This document shows, piece by piece, positions 1 to 6,963 of a stretch of DNA of 9,562 nt. Position numbers and translations under genes: made by a program. The notes beneath the pieces are model-generated. The model was not told the origin of the DNA. It saw nothing but the letters and a program-made list of their open reading frames with translations, and did no database searches. The first letter of the stretch is position 1, and each line of letters begins with the position of its first letter. Source of the stretch: Planctomycetia bacterium (GTDB taxonomy: Bacteria; Planctomycetota; Phycisphaerae; Phycisphaerales; SM1A02); assembly GCA_005799475.1 (NCBI GenBank), contig SYGQ01000188.1, forward strand, positions 1 to 9,562, in the 5' to 3' direction.

Positions 1-1
1 C

Positions 2-1387
2 GGCGCAGGACGGATCGTCGATCAAGAACTCATGCGGATCACACGCGCGATCCGAACGGGGGCGTTGGCGAACAATGAAGTGCTGCTCGAGGCGATCCAC
101 CGCGCTCGGGATTCGGGCGCACGGCTCCACTTCATGGGGCTTGTCAGCGACGGCCAAGTCCATAGCGACCTCTCGCACCTCGTGGCGCTCCTCGAACTCG
201 CGCGCGCCCACGCGTTCCCATCCCAACGCCTGCTCGTGCATGCGTTCATGGATGGGCGCGACACGCCTCCCAACTCGGGAGTCAGGTACATCGAGGCACT
301 CGAGGATGCACTTGACGAATCCGGCGGGCGCATCGCAACGGTGATCGGTCGCTTCTATGCCATGGACCGTGACCACCGATGGGATCGTGTGTCGAAGGCT
401 TGGGAGTGCCTCGTTGGTCGTTCGACGCGCGAGGGATCGTCGGCGCTCGCCATCGTTCGCGAGCACCATGCCCATCCTCCCGCGCCCTCGCAAGAGAGCG
501 ACGAGTTCATCCTCCCAACCCGTGTGGCCGGCGTCGACGGCGACGTTCGCGACGGCGACAGCGTCGTCTTCTTCAACTTCCGAGGCGACCGCCCACGCGA
601 GATCACGAAGGCCTTCGTCTATGGCGAGGGTGAGTTCCGTGCATTGCCTGGCGGTGCGTTCGACCGAGGGCGCGTGCCGAAGGGCCTCTTCTTCGCCACG
701 ATGTCCAACTACGAGGAGGGTCTTCCGGTGCGCGTCGTCTTCGAGAGGCCGGCGCGCATGAAGGACATCCTCGGGGAGTGCCTCTCGCAGCATGGCCTCA
801 CACAGTTCCGCTGCGCGGAAACGGAGAAGTTCCCGCATGTGACCTTCTTCTTCAACGACTACCGCGAGACGCCCTTCCCCGGTGAGTCTCGCCAGATCAT
901 CCCGAGCCCGCGCACCGTCGCGACCTACGACCTCAAGCCTGAGATGAGTGCCGCGGGTGTCCGCGACGCGGTTCTCTCGCGGCTCACAGCGGCCGACTGC
1001 GAGTCGTTCATCATTGTGAACTTCGCCAACTGCGATATGGTGGGTCACACCGGCAACCTCAACGCAGCGATCCGCGCCGTCGAAGTGACCGACGAGTGCG
1101 TCGGCGCCATCACGCAGGCCACCCTAGCGCGCGGCGGCAGTCTCATCGTGACCGCAGACCACGGCAATGTGGAGCAAATGATTGACCCGGCCACAGGTGC
1201 GCCGCACACAGCGCACACGAACTACACGGTGCCCCTCCTCGTCATCGGCGCGCCATTTCGCGGTGCCCGACTTCGCGACGACGGTCGGCTCGCCGACATC
1301 GCACCGACCATGCTCGCGATGACGGGACTCGCCCAACCCGAATCGATGACGGGACGCTCGCTGCTCCTGTCGCCTGGGCATCCCTAG
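2..1387 (+). CDS. gpmI: 2,3-bisphosphoglycerate-independent phosphoglycerate mutase, 5'-truncated by the window edge
   Basis: Cytoplasmic glycolytic enzyme interconverting 3- and 2-phosphoglycerate, dependent on two metal ions (usually Mn2+). The reading frame is open from base 2 (GAGRIVDQELMRI), the stretch that directly follows the nucleophile-serine motif in this family. About 65-75 N-terminal residues, including the catalytic Ser and the first metal-binding Asp, therefore lie outside the window, and the ATG at base 32 is internal. The 461 visible codons carry the rest of the active site: GLVSDGQVHS (substrate His), FMDGRDTPP (Asp-Arg), GRFYAMDRDHRWDR (two Arg), FNFRGDRPREI (Arg-x-Asp-Arg), AETEKFPHV (Lys), NCDMVGHTGN (metal Asp and His), TADHGNVEQM (metal Asp-His, about 1154-1186) and PHTAHT (metal His). 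Both the inserted phosphoglycerate-binding domain and the alkaline-phosphatase-like C-terminal half are intact. Ends with TAG; the next gene starts 10 bases later. Identification is secure. Confidence 0.96.
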   Translation, partial: GAGRIVDQELMRITRAIRTGALANNEVLLEAIHRARDSGARLHFMGLVSDGQVHSDLSHLVALLELARAHAFPSQRLLVHAFMDGRDTPPNSGVRYIEALEDALDESGGRIATVIGRFYAMDRDHRWDRVSKAWECLVGRSTREGSSALAIVREHHAHPPAPSQESDEFILPTRVAGVDGDVRDGDSVVFFNFRGDRPREITKAFVYGEGEFRALPGGAFDRGRVPKGLFFATMSNYEEGLPVRVVFERPARMKDILGECLSQHGLTQFRCAETEKFPHVTFFFNDYRETPFPGESRQIIPSPRTVATYDLKPEMSAAGVRDAVLSRLTAADCESFIIVNFANCDMVGHTGNLNAAIRAVEVTDECVGAITQATLARGGSLIVTADHGNVEQMIDPATGAPHTAHTNYTVPLLVIGAPFRGARLRDDGRLADIAPTMLAMTGLAQPESMTGRSLLLSPGHP

Positions 1388-1397
1388 ACTCCATCCA

Positions 1398-1985
1398 ATG
1401 GCCTCTGCCAACGGCGTCTTCTGTATCGAGGCCGACTGGTTCGGCCTCGCTCACCCGATGTCGATGAAGCCGGTGCTGGATCTCCTCGCGGGATCCGACG
1501 CCCGCATTCCGTTCGTCCTTCGCGACGCCGCCACGCGCGCGGAGATCGAGTTCTATCTCCGGCGGTGGCTCCAGGCTCGCTACCGGCGCTACGACATCCT
1601 CTGGATGGCGATTCACACGAGGCCTGGCGAACTGCTGCCGGGTGACATGCGCAAGCCTGAAGAGCGACTCGGGATCGACGCCCTGGAGGGACTCCTTCAG
1701 GGGAAGTGTCGCGGCCGCATCCTGCACTTCTCCGGCTGCCGCTACTTCAAGATGCCTCCGTCACGAGTGGCGCGGTTCCTGCGCACCACGCGCGCGCTCT
1801 GCGTCAGCGGATTCACTCGCGAGGTGCCTTGGCTCGAAGCGACCATCTTCGAGGCGTACTGGCTCACGCTGCTCAGCTACGAGGCTCGCACGCGCAAGGG
1901 CGTGCGTGAAGCCGCACGCCTTATGCGCCGCGAACAGGGTCCACTCTGCGCGCGGTACGGTTTCGTCATTCGCGTGGCCGGCTAG
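1398..1985 (+). CDS. small uncharacterised protein, resembles DUF6642; possible caspase/CHAT-like fold
   Basis: 195-residue soluble protein without signal peptide or membrane segment; function unknown. Its layout matches my memory of DUF6642: an N-terminal GVFCIEADW strand, a helical region ending in EIEFYLRRWL, a hydrophobic strand DILWMAIH, then GRILHFSGC, and a C-terminal RALCVSGFTREVPWLEA. A His closing one buried strand (H73) and a Cys closing the next (C114), about 40 residues apart, recall the catalytic pair of caspase/CHAT-type cysteine peptidases. This is inference only: the usual His-Gly is His-Thr here, and no acidic residue follows the Cys. The ATG at 1398 gives the family-like N-terminus; no Shine-Dalgarno sequence precedes it. 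The gene lies 10 bases after gpmI and 22 bases before der, so it is probably cotranscribed. That it is a real gene is well supported by codon use and packing; the family name is moderate and the peptidase idea weak. Confidence 0.72.
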   Translation: MASANGVFCIEADWFGLAHPMSMKPVLDLLAGSDARIPFVLRDAATRAEIEFYLRRWLQARYRRYDILWMAIHTRPGELLPGDMRKPEERLGIDALEGLLQGKCRGRILHFSGCRYFKMPPSRVARFLRTTRALCVSGFTREVPWLEATIFEAYWLTLLSYEARTRKGVREAARLMRREQGPLCARYGFVIRVAG

Positions 1986-2007
1986 GCGCTGGCTCTATGC
2001 TTGGGGC

Positions 2008-3450
2008 GTGCTCCCTGTTGTTGCCATCGTCGGTCGCCCCAATGTGGGCAAATCGAGCCTGTTCAACCGCCTTGCGGGCGAACGGATTGCGATCGTCGAT
2101 CCCACCCCGGGAGTGACACGGGATCGCATTGCGACGGTCATCACCATCGAACCTCCCTCCGAGCTCGCCGACGACACGGCGCTGCCGCGCGTCGCGGAAC
2201 TCTGTGACACCGGCGGATACGGCATCTATTCGGCCGAGGGTGCCCAGTTCGATGACGCTGGAGAAGACCTTGCCAAACTCGTTCCCGGCATCGAGGGGCA
2301 GATCAAGAGCGCGATCGCCGGCGCCGACATCATTCTCTTCACGGTCGATGCGCAGGAGGGGCTCACGGCGATCGATGAGCAGATCGGCCAGCTCATCCGT
2401 CGCGCGGGGGCGGCCGCCAAGGTGCAGTGCGTCGCGAACAAAGTCGATGGACCCTCGTGGGAGAGTCATGCGCAGGAAGCGACGCGGCTGGGGTTCGGCG
2501 GAGTCATCGGCGTCTCCGTGAAGTCCGGGACCGGCATGCGTCGATTGCTCGAAGTCCTCTGGGAACGACTGACTGACCGCGCGGCATCGACTGCCCCCAA
2601 CCCAGAAATGAAGGTGGCCATCGTGGGCCGCCGCAACGCTGGAAAGTCGAGCCTCGTGAACGCACTCGCTGGCGGTCCACGCGTCATTGTGAGCGAGATC
2701 GCGGGGACCACACGAGATAGCGTCGATGTCCGCTTTGAGCAGGACGGGCGCACATTCGTCGCCATCGACACCGCGGGCGTGCGCAAGCGCAAGTCATGGG
2801 CCGATGATGTGGAGTACTACTCGCATGCGCGGACGCAATCGGCGATCCGCCGCGCCGATGTCGCCATCCTGCTGCTGGACGCGACAGAACCGGCTTCGCA
2901 TGTGGAGAAGACGCTGGCTGGTGAACTCGTCGAGGCCTACAAGCCAACGGTCATCGTGGTGAACAAGTGGGATCTCGTGCCGAAGAAGCGAACGCCCCGC
3001 GACTACCTCGACTACCTCGGTCAGGAGCTCCCGATGCTGGGTTTCGCCCCCATCGTGTTCGTCAGCGCCAAGACCGGTGAAGGCACGACCGACGCGATCT
3101 CGATGGCGTTCAACCTTCATACGCAGGCGAGCCATCGCGAGACGACGGGGCGTCTCAATGCGCTCATCCAGAAGATCCTCACGGAGCGGGGCCCGAGTTC
3201 GAAGTTGGGCACGAAGGCCAAAGTCTTCTACATCTCACAGATTGAGACGAATCCGCCGACGATTGCCATGGTCGTCAACAAGCCTGCGCTGTTTGAGGGC
3301 ACCTACGAGCGCTACCTCTTGAACAGGCTCCGCGATGAGGTCCCGTACTCCGAGGTACCCATTCGATTGGTGTTCTCCGCGCGGCGACGCGAGGAGGTCG
3401 CCCCCGGGCAGCGCACCCGTGTGCGCAAGCCGAGAGACTCACGCGCGTGA
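2008..3450 (+). CDS. der: ribosome-assembly GTPase Der (EngA), tandem GTPase domains
   Basis: 480-residue GTPase needed for maturation of the 50S ribosomal subunit. Domain 1 shows G1 GRPNVGKSS (9-17), G2 PGVTRD (34-39), G3 DTGG (67-70), G4 NKVD (144-147) and G5 SVKSG (170-174). Domain 2 shows G1 GRRNAGKSS (207-215), TTRDS (234-238), DTAG (254-257), NKWD (319-322) and SAKTG (353-357). A C-terminal KH-like domain (about 375-460) follows, with a basic tail. The frame is open upstream to 1642, but homology begins only at the GTG at 2008, giving MLPVVAIVGRPNVGKSS, the usual Der N-terminus; the upstream extension is DUF6642-like coding sequence in another frame. No proper Shine-Dalgarno sequence is present. 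Domain 1 is longer than in E. coli Der by about 11 residues between G2 and G3 and about a dozen just after G3. The TGA overlaps the next GTG by 4 bases, suggesting translational coupling. Confidence 0.95.
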   Translation: MLPVVAIVGRPNVGKSSLFNRLAGERIAIVDPTPGVTRDRIATVITIEPPSELADDTALPRVAELCDTGGYGIYSAEGAQFDDAGEDLAKLVPGIEGQIKSAIAGADIILFTVDAQEGLTAIDEQIGQLIRRAGAAAKVQCVANKVDGPSWESHAQEATRLGFGGVIGVSVKSGTGMRRLLEVLWERLTDRAASTAPNPEMKVAIVGRRNAGKSSLVNALAGGPRVIVSEIAGTTRDSVDVRFEQDGRTFVAIDTAGVRKRKSWADDVEYYSHARTQSAIRRADVAILLLDATEPASHVEKTLAGELVEAYKPTVIVVNKWDLVPKKRTPRDYLDYLGQELPMLGFAPIVFVSAKTGEGTTDAISMAFNLHTQASHRETTGRLNALIQKILTERGPSSKLGTKAKVFYISQIETNPPTIAMVVNKPALFEGTYERYLLNRLRDEVPYSEVPIRLVFSARRREEVAPGQRTRVRKPRDSRA

Positions 3451-4403
3451 GCATCCACCCTCTGCCAATCTTCGAGCGCGACGGCGATCCATCATTCCGC
3501 GACGCCCTCACCGACGAGGAGCGGTACGCGCGCTTGGCTCCGCCGACTTCGTTGGTTGTGCGCGGCGGTCGCATGAAGTGGGTGGCCGAGTACCCCTACG
3601 ACGGCAAGGCGAAGCCCGGCTGCGGCACGAAACTTGTCGCGAAGACCCACCGGGGAACGGAACTCGTCGAGATGCTCACGACGGCGTGTTCGAACTCGGG
3701 ATGTTCGAAGAGCGTCTCGAGACACGAGATGCTCGACTACATCGAGCACTCAGGCGGAAAGCAGTTCCCCTTCCACACCGACGGACGCATCATCCGCGTC
3801 GCGACGGCCGATGACCTCGCCCAGTGGTCGCGAGTGCAGGCAGAGGCGACTGCGCAATCGCCATCCGTCGAATCGATCCTTCAGTCGAGCGGCCTTCCCA
3901 TGAAGTTTGTCGCCATGGAGCCCATCTTCGGCGGCGAACTCATCACCATTTACTACGCGAGCGAGGAGCGTGTCGACTTCCGTGCACTCCTCACAACGCT
4001 GGCGGCGGCGCTCCACGCGCGCATCGAACTCAGGCAGATTGGCGCGCGCGATGAGGCTCGGTTGACCGCTGACTACGAGAAGTGTGGGCAGCACTGTTGC
4101 TGCAAGAACTTCCTCAAGGTGCTCAAGCCGGTCTCAATGAAGGCGGCGAAAGTGCAGAAGGCCACGCTCGACCCGATGAAGATCAGCGGACGATGCGGGC
4201 GGCTCATGTGCTGCCTGCGCTACGAAGAAGAGACCTATGAGTCGCTTGTCGCGAAACTCCCGAAAGTGAAGTCGCGCGTGATGACTCCGGAGGGTGCCGC
4301 GACCGTCATCGAGACGAAGACGCTCGTTCAACTGGCGCTCGTCAAGCTCGATGCCACCGGTCGCGAAGCCGCGTTCGCGATCGAAGACATCTCGGCTCTG
4401 TAG
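3447..4403 (+). CDS. PSP1-domain protein, RicT/YaaT-like Fe-S protein
   Basis: 318-residue cytoplasmic protein. Residues 150-265 match the PSP1 C-terminal conserved region: IELRQIGARDEARL, then CGQHCCC (213-219) and KISGRCGRLMCC (245-256). In Bacillus subtilis, RicT (YaaT) with RicA and RicF forms an Fe-S-containing complex that assists RNase Y in mRNA processing. The two Cys sets (213/218/219 and 250/255/256) keep the C-x4-C-C spacing of RicT. There are four further cysteines: C217, and C59, C81 and C86 in the N-terminal half, where RGTELVEM resembles the family's 'RG.E.G.V' segment but is followed by an insertion. The C-terminal 50 residues resemble a small beta domain (VMTPEGAATVIE). The start is the GTG at 3447 in a GTGA overlap with der, so coupled translation is likely. 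No RicA or RicF gene is in the window, so the partners are unknown. Domain call firm; role inferred from the family. Confidence 0.88.
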   Translation: MSIHPLPIFERDGDPSFRDALTDEERYARLAPPTSLVVRGGRMKWVAEYPYDGKAKPGCGTKLVAKTHRGTELVEMLTTACSNSGCSKSVSRHEMLDYIEHSGGKQFPFHTDGRIIRVATADDLAQWSRVQAEATAQSPSVESILQSSGLPMKFVAMEPIFGGELITIYYASEERVDFRALLTTLAAALHARIELRQIGARDEARLTADYEKCGQHCCCKNFLKVLKPVSMKAAKVQKATLDPMKISGRCGRLMCCLRYEEETYESLVAKLPKVKSRVMTPEGAATVIETKTLVQLALVKLDATGREAAFAIEDISAL

Positions 4404-4415
4404 GATCCCCTGCCC

Positions 4416-6053
4416 ATGAGCGACACCCGCGCGAGCGCGCCGACGAAGACGCAGAGCTCTGGCGGCATCATCGACACGCTGCAGTCGCTCATTGTGGCAT
4501 TCGTCTTCGCGATGGCGTTCCGCGGATTCGTCCTCGAGGGCTTCGTGATCCCGACTGGGTCGATGGCGCCCACGCTCATGGGCGCGCACATCCGCATCCA
4601 CAGCCCTGCCACCGGCTACGAATACGCGGTCGATTCCGCCGACATCATCATGGCGCAACAGATGGGACAACGGCGCAACGACCGACCCATCTTCGACCCC
4701 ATGATCAGCCGGCAGAGTCCGGTGTTGGCGATCCCGGGCGCTGAACTGGCGGCAGCCAATCGCATGGGCGACCGCGTCCTTGTCCTCAAGTACCTCGCGC
4801 CCCTGACGCATCCGACGCGCTGGGATGTCGCCGTCTTCAAGAACCCGACTGATCCGGTGGGCGAGGCGCCCTACTACATCAAGCGCATGGTGGGCATGCC
4901 CGACGAGACGCTTCTCATCGCCGACGGCGACATCTTCACGGGGGCGTTTGATGCAAAGGTCGACGACCTTCGCATCGAGCGCAAGCCCGAGATGGTGCAG
5001 CGCGCCGTGTGGCAGCCGGTGTACGACAGCGACTACGAGCCTGTGGAGGTGGAGCGAGTCGAGGCGGCGATGCGCCAGCGATGGCGCGGGTCGCCCTGGC
5101 GCCCAAGCGAGGGATGGGACACGCGCGGCAAACGCGAGTGGAAGTGGGATCGGAAACTGCCCGCGTCAATCGCGTGGAGCAATGAGACGCTCCCGTTGGA
5201 CGACTGGAACGCCTACAACACATATCGTCGCGATATCCCGCTGTACCCGATGGCGGATCTTGCCATCTCAGCGGCCATCGATGCGGCAGAGCCCGCCGCG
5301 TTTCGCTGCACGCTTGACCTCTCCGCGCGCGGTCGCGTCTTTCGATTCGCCATCGGTGCCGGAACGGCCACGCTCTCCGTCATCGAAGCAGAGTCACAGG
5401 TGGTCGCCTCCACGGCGACGTTTCCATTCGCTCCGACTGCCGCGGGCGCCCCCCACCCAACAGGCCCGATGCGCCTCGAATGCTGGCACGTCGACCAGCG
5501 AATGAGTCTCTTCCTCGACGGCGACCTGTTGGGCTTTCTCGACTACGACTTCGGCGGACCCCTCAAGCGCATTCTCGCATCACACTTCGGACGAACGCTC
5601 GAACAGTATGTCGCCAACCCAACCGGTCAGCGGCCGACCCCAACAGCGATGGAGTGGCGCTTTGAAGGTTCGCCGTTCTCGCTCCGGCATGTGACCGTGC
5701 AGCGCGACCTCTACTACCGCCCAGATTTCCTGAGCGCGAACAATCAGTACCCCACCAACGGCACCGCGATCTCCGGATTGGCCTTCGGCTGCGACCCGAT
5801 GAATCCAGCCCGACTTGGCCCGTCCGACCATCTCATGTTCGGCGACAACAGTGGTGCATCAAAGGACTCTCGGCTCTGGGGTCGTTCACACCCACTCGTG
5901 CTGCGCGAACTCGGGAACGATCACCCATTCGTGGTGCCACGAGAAATGCTCATCGGCAAGGCGTGGTCCGTCTACGTCCCCGCGCCCGTGGCGATGAGCT
6001 CGGGTGGTCGCGCGTTCATTCCCGACTTTGGCCGCCTCCGCTTCATCCGCTGA
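4416..6053 (+). CDS. lepB: signal peptidase I (S26 family) with large inserted domain
   Basis: 545-residue membrane-bound serine peptidase that cleaves signal peptides from exported proteins. One membrane helix (about 19-35, IIDTLQSLIVAFVFAMAF) is followed by box B PTGSMAPTL with nucleophile Ser49, a GDRVLVLKY segment (118-126), box D YYIKRMVGMPDE with general base Lys156, and box E GDNSGASKDSR (476-486) leading to a short C-terminus with no second membrane helix. Most bacterial enzymes have 170-330 residues. The excess lies between Ser49 and Lys156 (107 residues apart versus 55 in E. coli) and above all in an insert of about 275 residues (about 178-455) before box E. The insert contains a beta-rich stretch (295-430, with RMSLFLDGDLLGFLDYD) resembling a LamG/concanavalin-like or DUF1080-like sandwich. 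Long signal peptidases of this kind are, as I recall, typical of planctomycetes. A weak AGGA lies 10 bases before the ATG, which is 12 bases after the previous stop. Confidence 0.92.
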   Translation: MSDTRASAPTKTQSSGGIIDTLQSLIVAFVFAMAFRGFVLEGFVIPTGSMAPTLMGAHIRIHSPATGYEYAVDSADIIMAQQMGQRRNDRPIFDPMISRQSPVLAIPGAELAAANRMGDRVLVLKYLAPLTHPTRWDVAVFKNPTDPVGEAPYYIKRMVGMPDETLLIADGDIFTGAFDAKVDDLRIERKPEMVQRAVWQPVYDSDYEPVEVERVEAAMRQRWRGSPWRPSEGWDTRGKREWKWDRKLPASIAWSNETLPLDDWNAYNTYRRDIPLYPMADLAISAAIDAAEPAAFRCTLDLSARGRVFRFAIGAGTATLSVIEAESQVVASTATFPFAPTAAGAPHPTGPMRLECWHVDQRMSLFLDGDLLGFLDYDFGGPLKRILASHFGRTLEQYVANPTGQRPTPTAMEWRFEGSPFSLRHVTVQRDLYYRPDFLSANNQYPTNGTAISGLAFGCDPMNPARLGPSDHLMFGDNSGASKDSRLWGRSHPLVLRELGNDHPFVVPREMLIGKAWSVYVPAPVAMSSGGRAFIPDFGRLRFIR

Positions 6054-6963
6054 GCCCCGCCGCATCAGCGTCCCGACCGCGGACGCGATGATGCTCGCGT
6101 GCGCGTTCCTCTGGGGGATCTCCTTCGTCGCCCAACGCTTGGCCGCGCAGTCGATGGGTGGCATGCCGTTCACCTTCAATGCCGCGCGCTATCTGATCGG
6201 CACCGCGATTCTGGCGCCATTCGTGTGCCGCCTGGGTGCGCTGCGCTCGCGCGCAACATGGATCGGCGGCGCAGCCGCCGGTGCCGCAATGATTGCGGGG
6301 AGTTCGCTGCAGCAAGCGGCCATGCACTCAGTGAGCGCGGGGACCGCGGGATTCATCACCGGCACCTATGTCGTGTGGGTGCCCCTGCTGAGTCTCATCG
6401 TCGGCCAGCGTGTCGCACGGCGCGTGTGGATCGGCGTTGCGTTCGCGCTCGTTGGCCTCTGGATCCTCTGCATCGACGGTGAATTCAGCCTCGACCCGTC
6501 AGAACTCTTGCTCCTTGGTTGCGCGCTTTCGTGGGCGATCCATGTGCTCGTGATTGGGTGGGCGGCGACACGCGGAGATGTCTTCGGGATCGCGTTCGTG
6601 CAGTTCCTTGTGACGGCGATTGTGTGCACGGGCACGGCGATCGCCATCGAGCCCGTATCGGTGGCGATCGTTCAGGACGCCATCGGACCCATCGCGTTCG
6701 CTGGCGTGTTCTCCATCGCGATCGCGTTCACACTGCAGGTCTTCGCCCAGACTTCAGCGCCGCCTGCGCACGCCGCCATCATCCTCTCGCTCGAGTCGGT
6801 CTTCGCTGAAGTCGCCGGATCCGTGTGGATGCACGAGGGATTCGGGATGCGTAAGTGGCTCGGCGCGCTCCTCATACTCGCCGGCGCACTCGTGGCCACT
6901 GTCACTGGACCCCGCCCGCGCCCTCCTGAAGCGATTCGCCCGAGGGAAGCGGCAGCGGATTGA
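6004..6963 (+). CDS. EamA/DMT-family transporter, ten membrane helices
   Basis: Inner-membrane protein of the drug/metabolite transporter superfamily, with two five-helix EamA repeats; substrate cannot be told from sequence. Helices lie at about 27-45, 57-76, 88-105, 113-132, 138-157, 167-187, 193-213, 226-245, 254-273 and 282-300. Family signatures are CAFLWGISFVAQ in helix 1, TAGFITGTYVVWVPLLSL in helix 4, and SLESVFAEVAGSVWMHEG followed by KWLGALLILAGAL at the end. The start is uncertain: GTG 6004 (319 residues, 50-base overlap with lepB), TTG 6025, or ATG 6088/6091 (about 291 residues, beginning almost directly in helix 1). None has a clear Shine-Dalgarno sequence. I give the longest because known members have several residues before helix 1. 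Its last 62 bases overlap the converging gene on the other strand. Confidence 0.88.
   Translation: MVARSFPTLAASASSAEPRRISVPTADAMMLACAFLWGISFVAQRLAAQSMGGMPFTFNAARYLIGTAILAPFVCRLGALRSRATWIGGAAAGAAMIAGSSLQQAAMHSVSAGTAGFITGTYVVWVPLLSLIVGQRVARRVWIGVAFALVGLWILCIDGEFSLDPSELLLLGCALSWAIHVLVIGWAATRGDVFGIAFVQFLVTAIVCTGTAIAIEPVSVAIVQDAIGPIAFAGVFSIAIAFTLQVFAQTSAPPAHAAIILSLESVFAEVAGSVWMHEGFGMRKWLGALLILAGALVATVTGPRPRPPEAIRPREAAAD
6902..6963. other. 62-base overlap of two converging genes
   Basis: The 3' end of the EamA transporter gene (+, TGA at 6961-6963) and the 3' end of the B2 gene (-, TGA at 6904-6902) share 62 bases. Both frames are open and continue their family-typical proteins to near the ends: GALLILAGALVATV lies just before the overlap on the plus strand, and the last 20 residues of B2 are inside it. 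I see no clear terminator hairpin with a T-run here, so the two transcripts probably run into each other. Confidence 0.75.

Noticed and set aside
537..570. Short repeated pattern cgacggcgac/gacggcgaca within gpmI
   Set aside because: It encodes the ordinary Asp/Gly/Val-rich DGDVRDGDSV stretch of gpmI; too short and imperfect to be a functional repeat.
1642..2007. Upstream extension of the der frame
   Set aside because: The region is coding sequence of the DUF6642-like gene in another frame, the extension is Arg/Ser/Ala-rich, and Der homology begins at the GTG at 2008.
4134..4811. Minus-strand open frame of 225 codons
   Set aside because: It is antisense to the end of the RicT-like gene and to the catalytic part of lepB; the translation is rich in Arg, His and Asp without any motif.
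6890..6912. Inverted-looking ccactgtcactgg near the convergent gene ends, considered as a terminator
   Set aside because: It does not pair into a stable stem and no T-run follows on either strand.
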